From contig NZ_JAUSWY010000001.1 in the NCBI RefSeq assembly GCF_030815585.1, positions 4,278,001-4,342,000 of the forward strand: a DNA stretch of 64,000 nt. Reading direction: 5' to 3'. The position numbers were made by a program, and so were the translations under genes. Below are positions 8,806 through 18,564 of this stretch, in pieces; the first letter of the stretch is position 1, and every line of letters begins with the position of its first letter. The DNA is from Arthrobacter pascens. GTDB lineage: Bacteria > Actinomycetota > Actinomycetes > Actinomycetales > Micrococcaceae. The notes beneath the pieces are model-generated. The model was not told where the DNA came from and ran no database searches. It saw only the letters and a list, made by a program, of their open reading frames with translations.

Positions 8806-10408
8806 AGAGCAAGCCGGCGACGCCGTCCGTGTCACGCTCAGCGACATCCTGGAGGACATCGGCGTCGACAATGCCAGGCTGCTGATGGCTCCGGGGCCGG
8901 AGAACGAACATGTCCGCGAAACGGTGATCGTTGACCCGGAGGACGGCGCCGCCGTGGAGCCCGGGTCCTTGGTATTCCTGGTGGGGGCGCGTGGCCGGGC
9001 GGCACTGCCCAAAGTCCGGACCTTGCTGGCCGGCCAACCCGTGGCCATTGCCATCAAAGGTTCGGAGCTGGAGCTGGCGGCCGTCCGTGAGGTCATGAAC
9101 GGCACCGGGACCGGGCTCATTGCCGTTGCCGGGGGCGTGCGGTGGGACCAGCTCGAAGGGATCGCGGTAGATCGCCTCCGTGAATCGCTCCCCTCCGGCG
9201 ATACGTCCACGCTGATGCAGCGTGACCTTTTTGGCATCGCCCAGACCACCGCCACCCTCACCCACGGCCATGTGGTGATCGAGGATACAGCCAACAGGGT
9301 GCTGGCGTACTCCCCTGCGTCCAACGACGTCGACGAGCTGCGCCGGTTGTCAATTCTGGCGCGTCGGGGGCCGGAGCGCTACCAGAAACTGCTCAAGGAA
9401 TCCGGCGTGTACAAGCACCTGCAGGCTGGTGAGGTTCCCATCCATATCCCGGCCAACCCGGAGGAAGGGCTCCGCGAGCGGGTGGCCATCGCCATCTTCG
9501 CCGGCCGCAGGATCCTTGGTTACATCTGGCTACAGGAGGGGACGCAAGGCCTTGCAGCCAACACGGACAGGATCATGGTTGGTTCTGCGCGGCATGCAGC
9601 CATCGAACTGGTGCGCCACCGCAACGAACAGTCGCAGTCCATGCGCCGGGACCGGGTTTCGAGCCTGCTCAGCGGCACGGCCCAGATCCATTCCCAGGCG
9701 CAGTCCGCCGGACTGGATCCTTCCAGGCCGGCCGCGCTGGTGCTGGTCTCCTCCGGCAGCGTGCACCAGTCCGCGCCGGGCCTCCAGCTCCAGCGCGGCG
9801 AGCTGGCCAACCTGGTGTCCATCCATGCCGCCGCCTACCGGCCCGGCGCGGTAGTCGGGTCTCTCGGCCTGGAGACAGCCATCATCCTGCCGGACCTGGA
9901 TCCGGTGAAGTCCCCGGCCGCCATCAGCAGGCTGGTGAACGTCATTGTCCGCGACGCCGGAGCGCACCTGGACCTGCAGGTGCAGGCCGCCATCGGACCG
10001 GTGGTGGACCGTTTAGATAAGCTCCATACGTCGCTGGAACACGTGAGAAACGTGCTGACAGTACTCAGCACGGACCCGCAGCGGCGCGTGGCCTCGTTCA
10101 GTGACGTGGAGACCACGGTGCTGGTCACTGAACTGCTCGATCTGGTGGGATCCCGTCAGGAGCTCCGCCACAAGGGCATCACGGAGCTCTGCGAGCGGCA
10201 CCCGGAATTCGCCACAACGCTGCTGGCCTACCTGGAGTCGTTCGGTGACGTCAACCGGTGCGCCGAGGACCTGGTGATCCACCGCAACACCGTGCACTAC
10301 CGTCTGCGCAGATCCTGCGAGGTAGCAGGGATCGACCTTCAGGATCCGGGACAACGGCTGTTGGCGCACCTGCAGATCCGGCTGTGGACCAGGTCCGGCA
10401 AAAACTGA
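8762..10408 (+). CDS. PucR/CdaR-family transcriptional regulator
   Basis: A protein of about 548 residues with the PucR N-terminal domain (about 20-130), a GGDEF-like regulatory middle (about 300-430) and a C-terminal PucR helix-turn-helix, seen as SFGDVNRCAEDLVIHRNTVHYRLRR split around residues 495-520. Such regulators activate nitrogen or purine catabolic genes in response to metabolites. The start is unsure: TTG at 8762 has GGGAG 9 nt upstream, GTG at 8795 would shorten it by 11 residues, and a small ORF overlaps both. glsA follows 46 nt downstream on the same strand and is the likeliest target or partner. Confidence 0.85.
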   Translation: MISTRRGLNKDVRPEEQAGDAVRVTLSDILEDIGVDNARLLMAPGPENEHVRETVIVDPEDGAAVEPGSLVFLVGARGRAALPKVRTLLAGQPVAIAIKGSELELAAVREVMNGTGTGLIAVAGGVRWDQLEGIAVDRLRESLPSGDTSTLMQRDLFGIAQTTATLTHGHVVIEDTANRVLAYSPASNDVDELRRLSILARRGPERYQKLLKESGVYKHLQAGEVPIHIPANPEEGLRERVAIAIFAGRRILGYIWLQEGTQGLAANTDRIMVGSARHAAIELVRHRNEQSQSMRRDRVSSLLSGTAQIHSQAQSAGLDPSRPAALVLVSSGSVHQSAPGLQLQRGELANLVSIHAAAYRPGAVVGSLGLETAIILPDLDPVKSPAAISRLVNVIVRDAGAHLDLQVQAAIGPVVDRLDKLHTSLEHVRNVLTVLSTDPQRRVASFSDVETTVLVTELLDLVGSRQELRHKGITELCERHPEFATTLLAYLESFGDVNRCAEDLVIHRNTVHYRLRRSCEVAGIDLQDPGQRLLAHLQIRLWTRSGKN

Positions 10409-10454
10409 CCACCCAGACTTTTCGACGAACCCAACAGAACAGAACAGACGCCCC

Positions 10455-11366
10455 ATGGACATCCAGAACCTCCTCGACGACATCGTCGGATCCATCAGAC
10501 CCCGTCTGGGGCAAGGCGAAGTGGCCAGTTACATCCCCCAGTTGGGGGCAGTGGATGCCGGCCAGTTCGGCATTTCCGTTGCCACCGGGGACGGTGAGGT
10601 CTACGCCGCCGGCGACGCCGCCGTTCCTTTCTCCATCCAGAGCATCTCCAAGGTGTTCGCGCTGGCCCTGGTCCTGGCCGGGGACGGAGATGGCATTTGG
10701 AAGCGTGTCTTCCGCGAGCCCTCCGGCAACCCGTTCAACTCCCTGGTCCAGCTGGAACTTGAGGACGGTATTCCTCGGAATCCCTTCATCAATGCGGGCG
10801 CCTTAGTGGTCACCGACAGGCTCCTAAGCATTACCGGCGATGCCTGCGGAGCAGTCCTTAACCTGCTCCGCCAAGAAAGCGGCAACAGCGGGATCGGGAT
10901 TGACGCCGTCGTGGCCGAATCCGAAGCGCGGAACAGCAACCGGAATGCCGCCCTTGCGCACTTCCTGGCCAGTTGCGGCAACCTGGAGAATCCAGTGCAG
11001 GACGTGCTGGACAACTACATCCTGCAGTGCTCGTTGGAAATGAGCTGCACGGACCTTGCCGTGGCCAGCCGCTTCCTTGCCAGCAACGGCGTGCGGGTTG
11101 ACGGCACGGCCCTGCTCTCCTCACCGCAGACAAAGCGGATCAACGCCGTCATGCTGACCTGCGGCACCTATGACGCCGCAGGAGAATTCGCCTACAGAGT
11201 GGGCCTGCCCGGCAAGAGCGGAGTGGGCGGGGGAATCATCGCCGTGGTACCCAACAACTGCACCGTCTCCGTCTGGAGCCCCGGCCTGGGAAAATCCGGA
11301 AATTCCGTGGCAGGCGTTGCTGCACTGGACGAATTCACCACCAGGACCGGGCTGTCCATCTTCTGA
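10455..11366 (+). CDS. glsA: Glutaminase (GlsA family)
   Basis: A 303-residue cytosolic glutaminase, usual length for the beta-lactamase-like GlsA family, that hydrolyses L-glutamine to glutamate and ammonia. The catalytic Ser63-x-x-Lys66 lies in FSIQSISKVFAL. NPFINAGAL, the Tyr in DNYILQCS and the GKSGVGGGI loop near the C-terminus are all family hallmarks. The ATG at 10455 lacks a clear Shine-Dalgarno sequence. It lies 46 nt after the PucR-type regulator, so nitrogen-linked control is likely (inference). Confidence 0.95.
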   Translation: MDIQNLLDDIVGSIRPRLGQGEVASYIPQLGAVDAGQFGISVATGDGEVYAAGDAAVPFSIQSISKVFALALVLAGDGDGIWKRVFREPSGNPFNSLVQLELEDGIPRNPFINAGALVVTDRLLSITGDACGAVLNLLRQESGNSGIGIDAVVAESEARNSNRNAALAHFLASCGNLENPVQDVLDNYILQCSLEMSCTDLAVASRFLASNGVRVDGTALLSSPQTKRINAVMLTCGTYDAAGEFAYRVGLPGKSGVGGGIIAVVPNNCTVSVWSPGLGKSGNSVAGVAALDEFTTRTGLSIF

Positions 11367-11407
11367 AACTCCGGTCAACTGCCGGTGGCCGCCAGCTGAC
11401 GTGCGCC

Positions 11408-12028
11408 CTAGTACGAGTAACCGGAGCCGGTTCCGTACATTGCTGCTGCGACGATCACAAAAACCCAAAAGGCACCGTAGCCGAGCAGGCAAAGGTAACC
11501 CAATACCAGGCCGGTGATGGACATGCCCTTGCCCGACGGTTCCCGCCGCAAGGCCAGATGGCCGGTGACAATCGCGGCGACCTGCGGGAGGAGGAACCAT
11601 CCGAGTATCACGGAAGCGATGCCGCACACCATGCTGGCGATGCTCAGGCCTTTGGGCTCTGCCGGCATGCCGTAGTACGGCTGACCGTAGGGACCCGGAG
11701 CCTGTCCGTAGGGGCTGGGAGGCTGGGCGTACCCTCCGGCAGGTTGTCCATAGGGGCTGCTGGGCTGGCCGTAGGGCGGGCCATACTGCTCGCCCGGTTG
11801 GCCGTATTGGCTCTCGCCAGCGGGCTGCTGCCCGGGCTGGCTTTGATCGCGGGACGGTGGAGCCGGGATGTCGGATCCCTGCGGCGGAACAAATTGCGGA
11901 GGCTGGTAACCCGCAGGCGAGTTCCCAGAACCCTGCCCGCCAGAATCCTGCCCGCCGGCACCCTGTTCGCCAGAATTCTGCTGGCCGGAATCCTGCGGGT
12001 CAGGGCGTTTGTTCGGCTGGTCAGTCAT
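11408..12028 (-). CDS. DUF4190 membrane protein with long PYGQP-repeat tail
   Basis: A 206-residue protein. Residues 1-125 are a disordered Gln/Gly/Pro-rich tail with repeated PYGQP/SPYGQ units. Residues about 130-200 are the DUF4190 domain, two membrane spans around TGHLALRR and GKGMSITGLVLGY, the typical DUF4190 core. It is probably a plasma-membrane protein with a cytosolic low-complexity tail; no function is established. The next gene upstream on the minus strand is the NERD protein, 57 nt away, so the two may be co-transcribed. Confidence 0.8.
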   Translation of the reverse strand: MTDQPNKRPDPQDSGQQNSGEQGAGGQDSGGQGSGNSPAGYQPPQFVPPQGSDIPAPPSRDQSQPGQQPAGESQYGQPGEQYGPPYGQPSSPYGQPAGGYAQPPSPYGQAPGPYGQPYYGMPAEPKGLSIASMVCGIASVILGWFLLPQVAAIVTGHLALRREPSGKGMSITGLVLGYLCLLGYGAFWVFVIVAAAMYGTGSGYSY

Positions 12029-12085
12029 GGTTTTCCCCCTAGGAAGTCTTTGCTCCCTAGCCTACCGCCGGCTCCAGCGGCAGGC

Positions 12086-12946
12086 CTACCCTCCCCAGTA
12101 GGGCAACACGTAGACGGCAAAGGTGACAAAGGCCGCCAGGAACAGGAGCCTTGCCAGCCCGCCTGCCGCATCCTGTGCCTTTGACGTCCCAGTGCCGCCG
12201 GTCCCTGCGGCGAGCTGGCGGGAACCGGCCCGGACGGCCGCAGGCCGCCCCGATCTAGCGGCAGGCGACTTAACGCCCGGCGCCCCCTGCACCGGCACCC
12301 GCTTATCCGGCCGCCCAACGGCCGGCTTGACCACCGCCGGCCTGGCCACGGGCATGCGGTCGTCCTGTTCCTGGGTCAGCTGCTCGCCCAGCTGGGCATA
12401 TAGCCCCACCACTGTCTGCTGATCAAGGACCTCGGGCAGTGCCAGGACCACATCAACAACGCGGTCCGTGCCTGCCACAGCCACATCCGAGCTGGTGATT
12501 CCAAAGAGGTCCGGCTGCGTTGCCATGCAGATCAGGGGACGGGCGAACCGACGGTGAGGCGGTGCGAGCACTGAGGTCACGGCGGCGCACTGGGCCAGCG
12601 CGCCCTCCACGGACTGTGTCCTCGAGTAGCGGCCCTGCCACAGCACGCCGGAGGAAACGCGGACTTCTCCGGTCCAGTTCTTGGCATCCACCACCACCAC
12701 GCCGCCGGGGCCCACCAGCACGTGGTCAAGGTTGGCCTTTGGCCGTCCCGGCCAGTGGACGTCGTGCAGCAGGTACCAGCCATGCGGAATGAGCTGGCTG
12801 AGCCTGTCCGCCACCTCCCTCTCGCCCACCGCGGCGGAGTCCCACGGCTTTGTGTCACGCTCGGCCTGGTCGAGCCTGCGCTTAAGCCGCGCCACCCGCT
12901 CGGCAGCCAGCCTGGACTGCTCGGCCGCCCTGTCCCCTGCCCCCAT
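12086..12946 (-). CDS. NERD domain protein with C-terminal membrane anchor
   Basis: A 286-residue protein. A charged, probably coiled-coil N-terminus (about 5-32) is followed by the nuclease-related NERD domain (about 40-150), which has the conserved pattern ADRL...LLHDVHWPG, LDHVLVGPGGVVVVDAKNWTG and a later Gln. A basic Ala/Pro linker and one hydrophobic segment (about 265-283) end the protein. NERD domains resemble restriction endonuclease folds; the D-x-K motif (VVDAKNW) is present. The role is unknown. A perfect 10-bp stem-loop lies 28 nt upstream of the start. Confidence 0.83.
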   Translation of the reverse strand: MGAGDRAAEQSRLAAERVARLKRRLDQAERDTKPWDSAAVGEREVADRLSQLIPHGWYLLHDVHWPGRPKANLDHVLVGPGGVVVVDAKNWTGEVRVSSGVLWQGRYSRTQSVEGALAQCAAVTSVLAPPHRRFARPLICMATQPDLFGITSSDVAVAGTDRVVDVVLALPEVLDQQTVVGLYAQLGEQLTQEQDDRMPVARPAVVKPAVGRPDKRVPVQGAPGVKSPAARSGRPAAVRAGSRQLAAGTGGTGTSKAQDAAGGLARLLFLAAFVTFAVYVLPYWGG

Positions 12947-12974
12947 GACCGGTCCCCCGCTTTCCTGCCTTCCG

Positions 12975-12997
12975 CGACGGCGGGGATCCCGCCGTCG
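12975..12997. repeat. 10-bp hairpin upstream of the NERD gene
   Basis: CGACGGCGGG (12975-12984) and CCCGCCGTCG (12988-12997) form a perfect 10-bp stem with a 3-nt loop. It sits 28 nt 5' of the NERD start codon on the minus strand. It could affect leader structure, or terminate rightward or leftward read-through. Confidence 0.55.
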
Positions 12998-13077
12998 TCC
13001 TTTCCGGTGGTTTTGCCGGAGTTTTCTCGAACGTAACAGCGCCGCAGGCGGGCGGTATATAGGTACTTTTGGGCCGA

Positions 13078-13094
13078 GTACTCAGTTCGAGTAC
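13078..13094. promoter_or_regulatory. Inverted repeat GTACTC-N5-GAGTAC before pgm
   Basis: A 17-bp dyad lies in the 243-nt divergent gap between the NERD gene and pgm, about 95 nt upstream of the pgm ATG. A TATATAGG sequence is 20-25 nt to its left and could be a -10 element for leftward transcription. Operator function is inferred from the symmetry only. Confidence 0.35.
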
Positions 13095-13189
13095 CTGCTT
13101 TAGCTGCCCGTGCATGACTTTCCGCGTCACAGGAGCCCGATTATGGACAGTGCGTTTTGCCTCTGGCTCACGTCTGGCATGCTGGTGCC

Positions 13190-14856
<1,667 letters not shown>

Positions 14857-14860
<4 letters not shown>

Positions 14861-15403
14861 GCGGTTCGCCCCAGTCCGGCCGCCAGCCTGCTCGGCCAAA
14901 GTCCACAGCTGCAGGATGCGCCGGATGGCGTGGTTGCCCTCGGGCGCCATGTCCACCAGCGCTATCTGGCCAAGCACCACGGCGTCGCCCGGCTTGGGGC
15001 GTTTGCCTTCGTGGTGTGAGATGTGGGGCCGGTAGCGGTCCAGGACGTAGTCCGGCGTGGACACCGTGCCGCCGACTGCGGCCACCACCTGGAAGAGCTC
15101 CCTGTGCAGGGCATCCAGTTGCGGGGACGGTTCCAGCAGGCTGACCGGGACGGAGACCAGGCGGCCGAAGCCGGCGTCCTGTCCCACCGTCAGCGTGGCG
15201 CCCAAGGCCGCCTGCGCGGGCGGCCCGGCAAGTTCGGCCACCAGGCCCCCAACATCGTCAGAATGTCCGGCTGGAACATCGGCACCGGCCGGACTTTCGA
15301 CGTCGAACCTCAACAGGGTGATGTGCAGCGGCCAGTCTGCCCGCGGGAAGACCTGGCCCTCAAAGACGGGCTCCACAAACGCCACGAAGATGAGGTTCCG
15401 CAT
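14857..15403 (-). CDS. 2'-5' RNA ligase-like (2H phosphoesterase) protein, 3' end apparently frameshifted
   Basis: The frame from ATG at 15403 begins [12 protein letters not shown]. It has the two 2H-superfamily tetrapeptides, H-I-T in [11 protein letters not shown] and H-I-S in [10 protein letters not shown], typical of LigT/2H phosphoesterases (about 180 residues). The reading frame then does not stop: it runs 800 nt through pgm antisense to 14057. A TAG in the +1 frame at 14859-14857 would end a 181-residue product with a 4-nt overlap of the pgm stop. A single-base gain in the G4 run near 14879 is the simplest explanation, either a sequencing error or a real extended protein. Confidence 0.7.
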
Positions 15404-15459
15404 GCAGCCAGTCTGCCACCGCCGGCGGGGGGCTGTAACTAGACCGCGCCGGATTGTAG

Positions 15460-16065
15460 CTAGACGGTGCGGACAACATCCTCATAGCTGAACTTGGGCT
15501 TCGCTTCGCCCCAGGCGGCTTCGCCGGGCTGGCCGATGTTGACTACGAGGAAGCTTTTCTGGTCTCCATCAGGGAAGAACTCCGAGTCGATGGCAGTGAA
15601 GTCAGCGCCGGTCATGGGGCCAGCGGCGAAGCCAAGCGAGCGGACGGCCAGGATAAAGTAGCCAGCCTGGAGGTGGGCATTGTTGTTGCCGGTGGTGGCA
15701 GCCAGCTCCGGCGAGGCGTCGTACATCGCCTTGGGAGCGTTGTAGCCGGGAAGGAAGTTGTCCCACTGCCCGGCCCAGTCCGTGTCGTAGCTGAGGATGG
15801 CGACCAGCGGGGCGGAGGCCGTCTTGGCGCGGTTTCCGGCCATGAGGGCGTCAACCAGCTTGGTGCGGGCCGCATCGGAGCGGACGTAGGTCACGCGGAG
15901 CGGCTGGGAGTTGAATGCGGTGGGGCCGAACTTGGTGAGTTCGTAGATGGCGCGGGCCTGGTCCTCGGTCACCTCTCCGGTGAAGGAGTTGGCCGTGCGG
16001 GCTTCGGCAAAAATGGCGTCGACGGCGGCCGAATCGATGGCCGCTTCTTCGTGGGCAATAGTCAT
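15460..16065 (-). CDS. RutE-like NAD(P)H nitroreductase / malonic semialdehyde reductase
   Basis: A 201-residue flavin enzyme of the nitroreductase fold. The pattern FGPTAFNSQPLRVTYV (about 50-65), GNNNAHLQAGYFILAVRSLGFAAGPMTG and the C-terminal NIGQPGE match the RutE/YdfN subgroup, which reduces malonic semialdehyde to 3-hydroxypropionate in pyrimidine breakdown. I chose the ATG at 16065 (MTIAHEE) with GAAAGG upstream. The divergent neighbour is an NCS2 uracil/xanthine permease, which fits a pyrimidine link, but no other rut genes are here. Confidence 0.85.
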   Translation of the reverse strand: MTIAHEEAAIDSAAVDAIFAEARTANSFTGEVTEDQARAIYELTKFGPTAFNSQPLRVTYVRSDAARTKLVDALMAGNRAKTASAPLVAILSYDTDWAGQWDNFLPGYNAPKAMYDASPELAATTGNNNAHLQAGYFILAVRSLGFAAGPMTGADFTAIDSEFFPDGDQKSFLVVNIGQPGEAAWGEAKPKFSYEDVVRTV

Positions 16066-16199
16066 TGGCTTACCTTTCGCTGGGGCCCGCACACCTGATG
16101 GCTGCCGGCGCTTTCGCATTCCATAGTTGCAACTTCAAGTGTTTCTGTCTTCTTCCCGTGACGGCAGGTGACGTTGGGCACAGGATGCTTGAACCGGCC

Positions 16200-16244
16200 C
16201 TTGTCCGCGGCTCCCGGCCTTGAAGGTTCGGAATCGCGGACAAG
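16200..16244. repeat. 10-bp inverted repeat in the leader of the NCS2 permease
   Basis: CTTGTCCGCG (16200-16209) and CGCGGACAAG (16235-16244) are perfect arms around a 25-nt loop that can form a small inner hairpin. The element lies about 80 nt upstream of the permease ATG. It could be an RNA structure controlling the permease or a dyad operator; no known riboswitch consensus was recognised. Confidence 0.45.
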
Positions 16245-16325
16245 CTCAGGAAAGGCAGGCTGCGCGGTATTCTTGCACCGGAAGATCCCAGCCCCCGCGG
16301 CAACCCCCTTGAAAGGCCTCCGCCC

Positions 16326-17678
16326 ATGAGCATGCTCGGAACCAAATGGAAGCTGCACGGCACTGGCAAATCGATCCGGCCAGGACACGTGGTTGCCCCG
16401 GATGAGCGGCTGGCCTGGCCGTTGACCATCGGCGTAGGCATGCAGCACGTGGTGGCCATGTTCGGCGCCACGTTCCTGGTCCCCATCATCACGGGAATGC
16501 CGCCCGCCACCACGCTGTTCTTCTCCGGCATCGGCACGCTGCTGTTCCTGGTGATCACGCAGGGCCGGGTGCCCAGCTACCTCGGCTCCAGCTTCGCGTT
16601 CATCGCGCCCATCATGGCCTCGCAGCAGCAGTTCGGCGTGCCCGGTGCGCTGGGCGGGGTGGTGCTTGCCGGCGTCGTACTTGCCCTCATCGGGGCGGTT
16701 GTGCAGAAGTTCGGCGCGGACTGGATCAACCGGCTCATGCCGCCCATCGTCACCGGCGCCATAGTGGCACTGATCGGCCTGAACCTCGCGCCCGCGGCCA
16801 AGAACAATTTCGACGCCGCCCCGGTCACCGCCGTCATCACCCTGGCCGCCATCATCCTGGTCAGCGTCTTGTTCCGCGGGATGGTTGGCCGGCTCAGCAT
16901 CCTGGTGGGCGTGGTGGTCGGTTACCTCGTGGCCATGCTGCGCGGCGAAGTGAACTACGCCAAAATGGACGCGGCTGCGTGGATCGGCCTGCCGCAGTTC
17001 CAGACGCCGGAATTCCACGTGGGCGTCCTGGGCCTCTTTGTGCCCGTGGTGCTGGTGCTGGTTGCCGAGAACATCGGGCACGTGAAGTCGGTGGCCGCCA
17101 TGACGGGCCAGAACCTCGACGGCGTCTCCGGCCGCGCGCTGATGGCCGACGGCGCAGCCACTGTCCTCGCCGGCGTCGGTGGCGGCTCCGGAACCACCAC
17201 CTATGCGGAAAACATCGGCGTGATGGCCGCCACCAAGGTGTATTCGACGGCGGCGTACTGGGTGGCCGGCATTTTCGCGATCGTGCTGAGCTTCTCACCG
17301 AAGTTCGGCGAACTGATTGCCACCGTTCCGCCCGGAGTGCTGGGCGGTGCCGCCACCATGCTGTACGGCATGATCGGCGTCCTGGGCGTGAAGATCTGGG
17401 TGCAGAACAAGGTGAACTTCGCCAACCCGGTGAACCTGACCACGGCCGCCGTCGCTCTGATCATCGGCATTGCTGACTACACGTGGACCATCGGCGACCT
17501 GACGTTCACCGGCATCGCCTTGGGCTCGGCCGCCGCGCTTGTGATCTACCACGGCATGAAGGCCATTGCCCGGGCACGGGGCTCGGTAGCCGAACCGGAA
17601 AGCGAACAGGCAGGCTTGCCGCCTGCGGCGAAGGCCGCCATTAACGCGGCCGCGAAACGCGCGCCGAAGAAGCGCTAG
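16326..17678 (+). CDS. NCS2-family nucleobase permease (UraA/xanthine type)
   Basis: A 450-residue inner-membrane nucleobase:proton symporter with about 14 hydrophobic segments. Hallmarks are QHVVAMFGATFLVP in segment 1, the SSFAFI segment, the NCS2 signature AENIGHVKSVAAMTG (a glutamate where uracil permeases carry it) and GGSGTTTYAENIGVMAATKVYS. This pattern is closer to UraA-type uracil permeases than to purine permeases. The ATG at 16326 has AAAGG 10 nt upstream. It faces the RutE-like gene and ends 13 nt from the convergent SGNH gene. Confidence 0.88.
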   Translation: MSMLGTKWKLHGTGKSIRPGHVVAPDERLAWPLTIGVGMQHVVAMFGATFLVPIITGMPPATTLFFSGIGTLLFLVITQGRVPSYLGSSFAFIAPIMASQQQFGVPGALGGVVLAGVVLALIGAVVQKFGADWINRLMPPIVTGAIVALIGLNLAPAAKNNFDAAPVTAVITLAAIILVSVLFRGMVGRLSILVGVVVGYLVAMLRGEVNYAKMDAAAWIGLPQFQTPEFHVGVLGLFVPVVLVLVAENIGHVKSVAAMTGQNLDGVSGRALMADGAATVLAGVGGGSGTTTYAENIGVMAATKVYSTAAYWVAGIFAIVLSFSPKFGELIATVPPGVLGGAATMLYGMIGVLGVKIWVQNKVNFANPVNLTTAAVALIIGIADYTWTIGDLTFTGIALGSAAALVIYHGMKAIARARGSVAEPESEQAGLPPAAKAAINAAAKRAPKKR

Positions 17679-17691
17679 GCAGGGCTCCGCT

Positions 17692-18564
17692 TCAGGCCGC
17701 CGACCCTCCGGCCAACGGCCCGGGGGGTCGGCCGATCCCAAACACGGGCCCCGCTTGAGGACGTTTGGCCGTCAGCCCCTCCTCTGGGGACCGTTGCCGA
17801 AGGCGGCGGACCACCCAAGGGACCAGGTACTCCCGGGCCCAGACGAGGTCCTCCGCCCGGGCCTCCTTCCAGCTCGGAGGGGGCAGCTGCTTGGGCTCCA
17901 GGGGCCTCAGGCTGTGGGAGACACCCAAGGCGTTCAGCATCGCCGCGGCGATGGTGTGGTGCCCCAGCGGGGAGAAGTGCAGCCGGTCGGGGTCCCACAT
18001 GCCAGGGTCAGTCAGTTCGCGTAAGGACCACATGTCAACCATCACCGCGTCGTGATGGGCAGCCACAGTGTGGAGATTCTCGTTGAAGATGGCCACCTTG
18101 CCACGGATCTGGCTAAAGACGGGGATGGCTCCCCAGTCGGGGCCGGCGAACAGCACCACCGTGGCGCCGGTGGCGGTCAGCGTCGCCACGGCATCGTCCA
18201 TTTTCTCCGCCATCCTGTCGGGATCGCTGCGCCTGAACACAATGTCATTACCGCCCGCGGACAGCGTCACCAGATCGGGCTTCAATGCGAGCGCAGGCCC
18301 AAGCTGCTGATCCAGAATCTGCTGCAGGAGCAGCCCCCGGACCGCGAGGTTGGCGTAAGCGAACTCTGGCTGGCCCGCACTGAGTTCCTCCGCAGCGCGG
18401 TCCGCCCAGCCGCGCACGCCTCCTTCACTGCCGGGCTCGGGATCCCCTATTCCCTCAGTGAAGGAGTCACCCAGCGCTACGAAGCGGTGCCACGGGTGGG
18501 ATCCGCGCGTCGGGTCCGGGCTGGTCCAGGCAGACTTCATGTGGTCCGGCTTCTGCGCGTTCAT
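17692..18564 (-). CDS. SGNH/GDSL hydrolase
   Basis: A 290-residue esterase-fold protein without a signal peptide. Block I ALGDSFTEG (Ser34), block III SAGGNDI (Asn106) and block V DPDRLHFSP (Asp193, His196) give a complete SGNH catalytic set. The C-terminal 70 residues are an extension that includes VWAREYLVPWVVRRLR. Its ATG overlaps the stop of the GAF-ANTAR gene by 4 nt, so the two are coupled. The natural ester substrate is unknown; lipid or acetyl-sugar esters are typical of the family. Confidence 0.88.
   Translation of the reverse strand: MNAQKPDHMKSAWTSPDPTRGSHPWHRFVALGDSFTEGIGDPEPGSEGGVRGWADRAAEELSAGQPEFAYANLAVRGLLLQQILDQQLGPALALKPDLVTLSAGGNDIVFRRSDPDRMAEKMDDAVATLTATGATVVLFAGPDWGAIPVFSQIRGKVAIFNENLHTVAAHHDAVMVDMWSLRELTDPGMWDPDRLHFSPLGHHTIAAAMLNALGVSHSLRPLEPKQLPPPSWKEARAEDLVWAREYLVPWVVRRLRQRSPEEGLTAKRPQAGPVFGIGRPPGPLAGGSAA

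Noticed and set aside
11690..11845. Tandem repeat in the DUF4190 gene considered as a mobile or CRISPR element
   Set aside because: It is an in-frame PYGQP coding repeat typical of such proteins.
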